This document shows positions 40,240 to 47,283 of a stretch of DNA of 64,000 nt, piece by piece. The notes beneath the pieces were generated by a model. It was not told the origin of the DNA. It did not search any database and saw nothing but the letters and a program-made list of their open reading frames with translations. Origin of the DNA: Lacisediminimonas profundi (lineage in GTDB: Bacteria; Pseudomonadota; Gammaproteobacteria; Burkholderiales; Burkholderiaceae_D); NCBI RefSeq assembly GCF_008831265.1, contig NZ_VTTH01000003.1, positions 124,001 to 188,000 of the forward strand. The letters are read 5' to 3'. The position numbers and the translations under genes were made by a program. How positions within the stretch are numbered: position 1 is the first letter of the stretch; every line of letters begins with the position of its first letter.

Positions 40240-41877
40240 ATGAACCAATTCGACATCGGGCTGGAAAAGAATGCGGCCAATTACGCGCCGCTGTCGCCGC
40301 TGGGTTTCATGGAGCGCGCGGCGAGCGTGTATCCCGACCGGCTGGCGATCGTGCATGGCGCCCTGCGTGTCACCTGGCGGCAAGCTTACGAGCGCGCGCG
40401 GCGACTGGCCAGTGCGCTCTCCGGCAAGGGTGTGGGGCAGGGCGATACCGTTGCCGTGATGCTGCCCAATACCCCGCCCATGGTGGACGCGCATTTTGGC
40501 GTGCCGATGACAGGCGCGGTGCTCAATACGCTCAACACCCGCCTCGATGCCGAGTCGATTGCCTTCATGCTTGACCACGGGCAGGCCAGTCTCGTCATCG
40601 TCGACCGCGAATTTTCGGGCGTGATGCGGGACGCGCTGGCGCACCTGGGCCGCGAGATACCGGTGATCGACGTCGACGATGCTCTCTACGACGGCCTGGG
40701 CGAGCGCATCGGCAGCATCGAATACGAGGAATTCCTTGCCAGCGGCAGCCCCGATTTCTCCTGGTCGCCGCCGGCCGATGAATGGAATGCGATCGGCCTG
40801 AACTACACCTCCGGCACCACCGGCAACCCCAAAGGCGTGGTGGTGCATCACCGTGGCGCCTACCTGAACGCGGTGTCGAACGTCATGGTGTGGTCGCTGC
40901 CGCGCCATCCGGTTTACCTGTGGACCCTGCCGATGTTCCACTGCAACGGCTGGTGTTTCCCGTGGACTGTGGCGGCGCAGGCTGGCGTCAACGTCTGCCT
41001 GCGGCGCGTCGAGGCCGGTGCGATCTGGGACGCGATCCGCGAGCATGGCGTCACGCATTACTGCGGCGCGCCCATCGTGCATACGCTGATCCTGAACGCC
41101 CCTGCCGACATGCGGGCCGGCATCAGCCACAAAGTCAGCGCCATGGTGGCCGGCGCGGCGCCGCCGGCGTCAATGATCGAAGGCATGGAAGAACTGGGCT
41201 TCGACCTGACCCATGTGTACGGGCTGACCGAAGTCTATGGCCCAGCGGTGGTCTGCGACAAACAGGCCGAATGGGCGTCGCTCGACATCGGCGAACGCGC
41301 CCGCCTCAATGCGCGCCAGGGCGTGCGTTACAACCTGCAGGAAGCGGTAAGCGTGCTCGACCCGGCTACCATGCAGCCGGTGCCGGCTGACGGCGAGACC
41401 ATGGGCGAGATCATGTTCCGCGGGAACATCACCATGAAGGGCTACCTGAAGAACGAAAAGGCCACGCAGGAAGCATTTGCCGGCGGCTGGTTCCATTCCG
41501 GCGACCTCGGCGTGATCCATCCGGACGGCTACATCAAGATCAAGGACCGCAGCAAGGACATCATTATTTCGGGCGGCGAGAATATTTCGAGCATCGAGGT
41601 AGAGGACGTGCTGTACCGGCATCCGGCCGTGATGGCCGCTGCCGTGGTCGCCATGCCGCACGAGCGCTGGGGCGAAACGCCTTGCGCCTTCATCGAACTC
41701 AAGCCCGGCGCCACGCTGACCGAGCAGGAATTGATGGCACACTGCAAACTGCACCTGGCAGGCTTCAAGGTGCCGCGCGCGATCCTGTTCGCCGATTTAC
41801 CCAAGACATCGACCGGCAAGATACAGAAATTCGAACTCCGGCAAAAGGCCGGCTCGGTAAAGGCGATTGATGTCTGA
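40240..41877 (+). CDS. AMP-dependent acyl-CoA synthetase/ligase
   Basis: The 545-residue adenylate-forming enzyme has A3 (NYTSGTTGNPKGVVVHHRGA), A5 (VYGLTEVYGP), A7 (WFHSGDLGVIHPDGYIKIKD), A8 (SGGENISSIEVEDVLYRHPA) and A10 with the catalytic Lys (KTSTGKIQKFELRQ). The layout fits medium/long-chain or aryl acyl-CoA synthetases of the AlkK/FadD3 type. It activates a carboxylic acid to its CoA ester, possibly feeding the enoyl-CoA hydratase 1.1 kb downstream. The Lys of A10 is a known acetylation site in the family; a deacetylase-like gene lies just upstream. Confidence 0.93.
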   Translation: MNQFDIGLEKNAANYAPLSPLGFMERAASVYPDRLAIVHGALRVTWRQAYERARRLASALSGKGVGQGDTVAVMLPNTPPMVDAHFGVPMTGAVLNTLNTRLDAESIAFMLDHGQASLVIVDREFSGVMRDALAHLGREIPVIDVDDALYDGLGERIGSIEYEEFLASGSPDFSWSPPADEWNAIGLNYTSGTTGNPKGVVVHHRGAYLNAVSNVMVWSLPRHPVYLWTLPMFHCNGWCFPWTVAAQAGVNVCLRRVEAGAIWDAIREHGVTHYCGAPIVHTLILNAPADMRAGISHKVSAMVAGAAPPASMIEGMEELGFDLTHVYGLTEVYGPAVVCDKQAEWASLDIGERARLNARQGVRYNLQEAVSVLDPATMQPVPADGETMGEIMFRGNITMKGYLKNEKATQEAFAGGWFHSGDLGVIHPDGYIKIKDRSKDIIISGGENISSIEVEDVLYRHPAVMAAAVVAMPHERWGETPCAFIELKPGATLTEQELMAHCKLHLAGFKVPRAILFADLPKTSTGKIQKFELRQKAGSVKAIDV

Positions 41878-42003
41878 ACGCCATCTGACCGCAGCCTGAC
41901 CGACGCCTGGCAGCGTGCCGTCCATGATCCGGCCGGCGCGCGGGCGCCGGTTTCCCGGTCCGCTCCAGTAGAATGTCCGCCCCAGCACAGAAAAACGCAC
42001 AGA

Positions 42004-42912
42004 ATGTCTATTCAATGGTTCCCCGGTCACATGAACGCCGCGCGCAGGAATGCCGCGGAGTCGATGGAAAAGGTCGACATGGTGATCGAGGTGGTTGACG
42101 CGCGCGTGCCGCAGGCCAGCACCAATCCGATGATCCATGAACTGCGCAACTTCCGCCAACGGCCGTGCCTCAAGATCCTGAACAAGGCCGACCTTGCCGA
42201 TCCGGAGGCCACGCGCGCCTGGCTCGACTACTACAACGCGCAAAAGAACGTGCGGGCAGTCGCCTTGTCATGCAAGAAGCCGGCCGATGTGGCAAAGGTG
42301 CCCGCACTGGCGATCAAGACCGCGCCGCACCGCGGCACCAGCGAAAAGCCCTTGCGCGCGATGATCATGGGCATTCCCAACGTCGGCAAGTCGACGCTGA
42401 TGAATGCGCTCCTGAAAAAACGCGTCGCCAAAGTGGGCGACGAACCGGCTGTGACGAAGACGCAGCAACGCCTCTATCTGGGCAACAACATGGTCCTGAT
42501 CGATACCCCCGGGATGTTGTGGCCGAAGATCATGCATCCGACCGACGGACTGATGCTGGCAGCCAGCCATGCGGTCGGCGTCAATGCCGTGATCGAGGAG
42601 GAAGTAGCGGAATTCCTTGCGAAGTTGCTGCTTGATCGTTACGCGCCCTTGCTTGCCGCACGCTATGGTTTCGCCACCGAGGCAATGGATGGCTATGCGG
42701 TGCTGGAAGGCATTGCCAAACGCCGCGCCTTGAAACTGAAAGGCGGCGAGCCCGATGTCGGAAAGGCGGCGCATATCCTGTTGCAGGATTACCGCAGCGG
42801 CGCAATTGGCCGCATCTCGCTCGAGACGCCACAAAGCCGCGAACACTTGCTGGCCACTTACCAGCCGCCGCCCCGCCTGGGGGAGTCGCAGGAAGAGCAA
42901 CCGGACGAGTGA
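42004..42912 (+). CDS. ylqF: Ribosome biogenesis GTPase YlqF/RbgA
   Basis: The 302-residue protein is a circularly permuted GTPase: G4 (LNKADLAD) comes before G1 (GIPNVGKSTLMNAL), then G3 (IDTPGMLW). The N-terminal IQWFPGHMNAARRNAAE is the YlqF signature. In Bacillus RbgA assists late 50S assembly. It appears to be transcribed alone or with the following enoyl-CoA hydratase. Confidence 0.94.
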   Translation: MSIQWFPGHMNAARRNAAESMEKVDMVIEVVDARVPQASTNPMIHELRNFRQRPCLKILNKADLADPEATRAWLDYYNAQKNVRAVALSCKKPADVAKVPALAIKTAPHRGTSEKPLRAMIMGIPNVGKSTLMNALLKKRVAKVGDEPAVTKTQQRLYLGNNMVLIDTPGMLWPKIMHPTDGLMLAASHAVGVNAVIEEEVAEFLAKLLLDRYAPLLAARYGFATEAMDGYAVLEGIAKRRALKLKGGEPDVGKAAHILLQDYRSGAIGRISLETPQSREHLLATYQPPPRLGESQEEQPDE

Positions 42913-42979
42913 TCGAGTGATCTAGTGGTCGAGTATGTGCGGCGCCGCTGCCGGCGCCAGGTACAAGGGAGAACAGGAT

Positions 42980-43777
42980 ATGGACACCCGACAGCCAGCA
43001 GATGACCTGGTGCTGCGAAGCGACAGTCAAGGGGTGGTTACGCTGAAGCTGAACCGTGGCGAGCGCTTCAATCCACTCTCCTCGGAAATGATCGCTGCGC
43101 TCCAGCGCGAATTCGACCGGCTGATGTCGGACCAGTCGGCACGCGTCGTGGTGCTGGCGGCAGAAGGCCGCGCATTCAGTGCCGGCCACGACTTGCGCGA
43201 GATGCGTGCGAATCCCGACCAGGATTATTACCGCAAGCTGTTCGACCAGTGCAGCAAGATAATGCTGACCATGCAGAAGCTGCCGCAGCCGGTGATCGCG
43301 CGAGTGCATGGCATGGCTACGGCAGCGGGCTGCCAACTGGTCGCCACCTGCGACCTCGCGATTGCATCCGACGATGCGCGCTTCGCGGTATCGGGCGTCA
43401 ACCTCGGCCTGTTCTGTTCCACGCCCGCGGTCGCCCTGTCGCGCAACGTGCATCGAAAGCAGGCAATGGAGATGTTGCTGACCGGCGATTTCATCGATGC
43501 CGAAACAGCGATGCGCTTCGGCCTCGTCAACCGCGTGGTGCCGTCGGCCTTGCTCGACGCCGAGATCGCAAGCCTCGCATCGGGCATCTGCGCCAAGCCC
43601 ATGGTGTCGGTCAAAATGGGCAAGCAACTTTTCTATCGGCAACTCGAAATGGGTACGGCCGCCGCCTACCAGCTCGCCGCGCAGACCATGGCATGCAACA
43701 TGATGGATGCGTCCGCGCTGGAGGGCGTGCAGGCGTTCCTGGAGAAGCGCACTCCGGATTGGCCTGGCCGCACATGA
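42980..43777 (+). CDS. Enoyl-CoA hydratase/isomerase family protein
   Basis: ATG 42980 gives 265 residues of the crotonase fold: the oxyanion-hole strand GRAFSAGHDLREM and the GMATAAGCQLVATCDLAIAS helix with VSGVNLGLFCSTPAVALSR. The ECHDC3-like version is suggested by FCSTPAVALSRNV. The exact reaction is unclear because crotonases are varied; the usual catalytic Glu positions are not both obvious. Possible partner of the acyl-CoA synthetase upstream. It ends at the border of the unexplained region. Confidence 0.88.
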   Translation: MDTRQPADDLVLRSDSQGVVTLKLNRGERFNPLSSEMIAALQREFDRLMSDQSARVVVLAAEGRAFSAGHDLREMRANPDQDYYRKLFDQCSKIMLTMQKLPQPVIARVHGMATAAGCQLVATCDLAIASDDARFAVSGVNLGLFCSTPAVALSRNVHRKQAMEMLLTGDFIDAETAMRFGLVNRVVPSALLDAEIASLASGICAKPMVSVKMGKQLFYRQLEMGTAAAYQLAAQTMACNMMDASALEGVQAFLEKRTPDWPGRT

Positions 43778-43841
43778 GTATTTTTTGGCAGAGCGTTCGT
43801 TTGCCGATTGAGTTGCCCTTAATCTTTCCATATAGAAATAG

Positions 43842-43893
43842 TCTTGTTTTATAGCCTTGTTTTATAGGCTTGGGTTATAGCCTTGCTTGATAA
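43842..43893. repeat. Four degenerate 13-bp tandem repeats
   Basis: Units TCTTGTTTTATAG, CCTTGTTTTATAG, GCTTGGGTTATAG and CCTTGCTTGATAA run head to tail, in AT-rich DNA 124 bp before the first large unknown gene. Each unit contains a TATAG/TTATAG core. They could be repeated binding sites for a regulator or a promoter array. Confidence 0.75.
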
Positions 43894-43922
43894 CTGATCA
43901 CATAGGTCGATTAGCAAATGCG

Positions 43923-43947
43923 CGACCGCCTGATTGTGCGGCGGTCG
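43923..43947 (+). other. Hairpin in the leader of the first large gene
   Basis: CGACCGCC, 9-base loop, GGCGGTCG, 70 bp before the start codon. No T-run follows, so it is not a terminator; it could be an RNA leader structure or an operator. Confidence 0.5.
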
Positions 43948-44016
43948 AAACATCGCGGAACCGTGCATTTCCTCTTCTCACCAAGGCAGCTTTGCCGTAC
44001 CGAAAGAGGAATCACG

Positions 44017-46686
44017 ATGGCCACCCCAGGTTCGCAATCCCCCCAGCAACTGCGTTTTCGCAATCTGTCCGCGCCCTCCACGCCGTCCATGCCGGCCTCG
44101 CCCTTGCAGGCCGCGCATGGCGATGCAAAGACGCCGGCCCAAGTTCCCCGGCTACGCCAGCGAAGCCCCCACGGCAGCCCGTACAGCGCACGGCCCATCG
44201 GCGCGGCAAGCCCACCGGTCCGTGCGCGCTCGCAGCGCATGCAAAACCTCAGTGCACGCGTGGCCGGCGACGACGACATTCCAGCAGCCGAGCTGGAGCA
44301 ATTCATGCGGTTCGGGAAGTGGGCATGCAATGTGATCGAGTCCCAGCCGGGGCTGATGTCGCGCCTGGCTGCCGGCGAGGATCTCGACGCACCCGGCTGC
44401 TGCCTCAGCCTGCTGCAGGCCTGGGAACGGATTTTTGAACGCATTCCCGAGAACAGCGGGCTCAAGCTGCGGGTTGCCAACTATTTCCTGTGGTCAGCCA
44501 ACAGCATCGGGCGGCTGACCAGCGCTTCCATGCAGCTGGCCGCACGCCAGGCCGGGGCCGCGAGCTACCTGAAGCTGGACGCCGTGGCGAGCGCCGTGCG
44601 TTGGTCGTCGAAGGGTTTCACCGTCGTCGCCCCCTTTCATGCGCTCTTCTATGCGGCAGGCATGTGGCGGGATGGTCTGCGCAGCCGCGAGATCGTCCGC
44701 AAAGCCCGCTCCCGGGCACTGAAAGAGTTTGACCGTGCGCTGCATCGAATGGCCAATCCGGGCAAGCACAGCCTCGCTGATGCCCGCGCGCGGGTGGCTT
44801 TCATCGCCGCTTGCGGCAAGCTGCCGGAGCTGTCGAAGCCGGCATGGCAGGACGCCTTTCGTGCCCATGCTTCGCTGCTGCGCGATTGCGTTTTCCTGCC
44901 GGTCAACCTGCTTGCTTCCGGGCTGGTGCAGTCCGGTGCAACCCAGGATTGGCCGGTCGAGGCGAGCAGTGCCGTGCAGCTGATCGCCGCCCTGCTACAG
45001 CTGGGCCAGGGCACCCTTGATGTGATGCAGGGTGCCCGTGCCGAGCTGCCGCGCTCGCTCGCGCTGCGCGACGCTGCCCGCGAGCGCTGCGTCTCGGCGG
45101 GACGGTATGCAATCCACCATGGCGAGGCGCTGCAGGCCGACCGTGCCCTGCGCGCCGTTGACATCGTATTCACCGCCCATGGCAATCGGGTGCAGGCAAC
45201 ACAGTCCGCCGAAGTGGCGGGTGCATGGCTGCGCATTGCCAAGGGCCTGTGCATGCTGGCGGCCGCGCTGGCATCGCTGTACACCCTGGCTGCCCAGTTG
45301 CGGGAAGGGCGGGTCCTGCCGGACCTGGTGGCCTTGGTCAGCCTGTCGATATATGCCGTCGCCAGCCTCTATTACACGGGTACGGGCTTGAAAGTGCGTG
45401 GCCGCGTCAACGCGGCGACCGACACGCGCAATCGCCAGCGGCTGGCACAGTTGCTGATCGCAACGCATACCCGTGACGAGCTGCTGGCTCTTGTGCCGGA
45501 CGGGAGCAGCCAGCGCTTGCGGGTGCCGCGCGGAAAATTCAGCGCGTCCGCCGGCTTCAACTACCAGGAGTTTGAGTACGAGCCGGCCCGGAATGAATTC
45601 CTGGGCATGCATGTCATGGCCTTGCTGATCGACGACATGCTGGACAGTGGCTGGCGCGCATCCGCTCACGGCGAGCAGCGTCTGGCCTGGCTGCGCGACA
45701 CCGGTCAGATGCGCGAAACCGACTTGCAAGACATGTTGTTGGTGGCGCAGTACAAGGCGCCCGCCTTTCGGCTGGATTACCTGAGGCAGTGCCTGGCGCC
45801 GGTGTTCGGTACCAGCTTCGAAGTGGAAGCGGACGGCATGGAGCGGGAGATCAAGCCCGGGGCCGTGGCCGACATTGCCATCCGCCTGTGCCGCATCCAT
45901 CACATAAGCACTGGCGAGGTCGACACACCGGAACGCGCCTTGCTCGCCTGGAGTCGGATTGCACCCGAGCTGCACCGGACGATTCCGGTGGAGCAGTTCA
46001 TTCACGCCGTGGGTAAAGTCGCGCGCGAGCATGCCGGGCGCGGTATCGCAACTGGCCCTGCCATCGAACTTCGTGTGCTGCGCAAGCTCGCCAAAGTGGC
46101 CAGCCGCGAGCGCAAGGTGCAGCTGGGCGCGATCAGCGACATGTGTGCAGCAGATGCCGCTGTGCTGGCAGCCGTGCTCCCCGGCCGGCAGGCTGCGGCG
46201 CTGGCCGCGTTTTGCGAGCTGGTGCGGCGCTATGCGGAAGCTGGCCTGCATGATCGTGCCGCACGCCTGGGCATATTGCAGGAACTGGCACAGGACGCGC
46301 TGGCACAGGCCATGATTGCGCGTCCCGCTATCCTCGCGTACCTGGAGTGTGGACACATATTGGGCGGCTTGCTGCAGCAGGTGGACCGGCACAATGACGA
46401 GCCGGGGGACGCCGCCGACGATGATGGCGAAGCTGCGCAGGGTGGCCAGCAGACGCAAGGTACAGGTGCGCCAGCAGCGCCGGGAGGCGACGTACCAGCG
46501 GACATACCCACCGACATACTGATCGACACACGCATCGACATGCCCGGCGCGACCGCAAACAATCGCAAGCGCTTGCAACGGGTGGCAACCCGGCTGCATC
46601 TGCAGGAACGTACCGAGCAATCCCGTGGCGGCGGCCGACGGCTGGCGCCGATCCAGGAGGGCGGCTACACGGTGCAGCAGGATTGA
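44017..46686 (+). CDS. Large protein of unknown family, paralogue A (889 residues)
   Basis: ATG 44017 follows AGAGGAA and begins MATPGSQSPQQLRFRNLSAP. The first 75 residues are Ser/Pro/Arg-rich and probably disordered. The rest is mostly alpha-helical by composition, with a hydrophobic stretch near 200-215 (VVAPFHALFYAAGMW) and a pair of likely membrane helices near 402-457 (AKGLCMLAAALASLYTLAAQ and LPDLVALVSLSIYAVASLYY). The C-terminus is again low-complexity. It shares blocks with the next large protein: LPELSKPAWQDAFRAH and FLPVNLLASGLVQ; TRDELLALV with ARNEFLGMHVMALLI. No catalytic motif is evident. A secreted effector or membrane-associated protein is possible, but no function can be assigned. 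Confidence 0.85.
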   Translation: MATPGSQSPQQLRFRNLSAPSTPSMPASPLQAAHGDAKTPAQVPRLRQRSPHGSPYSARPIGAASPPVRARSQRMQNLSARVAGDDDIPAAELEQFMRFGKWACNVIESQPGLMSRLAAGEDLDAPGCCLSLLQAWERIFERIPENSGLKLRVANYFLWSANSIGRLTSASMQLAARQAGAASYLKLDAVASAVRWSSKGFTVVAPFHALFYAAGMWRDGLRSREIVRKARSRALKEFDRALHRMANPGKHSLADARARVAFIAACGKLPELSKPAWQDAFRAHASLLRDCVFLPVNLLASGLVQSGATQDWPVEASSAVQLIAALLQLGQGTLDVMQGARAELPRSLALRDAARERCVSAGRYAIHHGEALQADRALRAVDIVFTAHGNRVQATQSAEVAGAWLRIAKGLCMLAAALASLYTLAAQLREGRVLPDLVALVSLSIYAVASLYYTGTGLKVRGRVNAATDTRNRQRLAQLLIATHTRDELLALVPDGSSQRLRVPRGKFSASAGFNYQEFEYEPARNEFLGMHVMALLIDDMLDSGWRASAHGEQRLAWLRDTGQMRETDLQDMLLVAQYKAPAFRLDYLRQCLAPVFGTSFEVEADGMEREIKPGAVADIAIRLCRIHHISTGEVDTPERALLAWSRIAPELHRTIPVEQFIHAVGKVAREHAGRGIATGPAIELRVLRKLAKVASRERKVQLGAISDMCAADAAVLAAVLPGRQAAALAAFCELVRRYAEAGLHDRAARLGILQELAQDALAQAMIARPAILAYLECGHILGGLLQQVDRHNDEPGDAADDDGEAAQGGQQTQGTGAPAAPGGDVPADIPTDILIDTRIDMPGATANNRKRLQRVATRLHLQERTEQSRGGGRRLAPIQEGGYTVQQD

Positions 46687-47283
46687 ATCTGCGAGGCGCG
46701 AGGAGCGAGATGGCGCGGATGCGAAAGCGAATGGCGCCCGCAACCTTAGCGAGCTAGTTTGCTGGTCGATTTTTAGTTGATATCTGTTCGTTGGTGCAGA
46801 TATCGGCTAGTCGGTCTTGCCGCATCTCACCTGATGCCATCCTCACTGTACACAGGGATGAAACCTGTGCAAGCGCAGCCGATTCCGAACGCGCTTGCGT
46901 CAACGCAAGCAGATCGACTTGCCGGGAACCGCACGCATGGTTCGCGCTACATAGGCCGTGCTTGGCTCGTCGCATGGGTTTGGCCCGAACCCGCAATTGC
47001 GAGGAATGCTCAATCCGTTCACATGCAGTGTTCGGCAATTGATGGCGTCTGTTCCATAACACCTGTTCATTTTGCGAATCCGCAATCTCGTGTCCGATGG
47101 TGGAACCGAAGGGCGATCTCCGACACTTATCGTCTGCTTCAACCAAGCAAGCATTCAGAAAAATGGAGACTGATATGAGATCGGGATTTCGCGAATTTAC
47201 TTCCGTCCTTGCTGTAACGATTGATGCCAGATGCCCGCCCCACGCAAGGGCTGCACTCAACAACAACCAATGAGGAGATGAAC
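46687..47283. other. 597-bp gap between the two large genes
   Basis: No credible gene is seen on either strand; the open frames lack ribosome binding sites and codon bias. It contains a near-perfect palindrome (GCTTGCGT-CA-ACGCAAGC, 46893-46910) and a shorter one (TTGCG-AATC-CGCAA near 47075-47088). The composition is lower in GC than the flanking genes. It probably carries the promoter of the second large gene and may hold a small RNA, which I cannot support further. Confidence 0.45.
46893..46910. repeat. Inverted repeat between the two large genes
   Basis: GCTTGCGT and ACGCAAGC with a 2-bp spacer, 374 bp before the second large gene. It may be a dyad operator. Confidence 0.45.

Noticed and set aside
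44995..46743. Antisense frame over large gene A
   Set aside because: No ribosome binding site and no similarity; gene A has a good Shine-Dalgarno and shares blocks with gene B.
47190..47230. hrp_II-like box (TTCG-N16-TTCG) upstream of large gene B
   Set aside because: Only TTCG-N16-CTTG was found here, and a similar imperfect match occurs nearby by chance, so type III control cannot be claimed.
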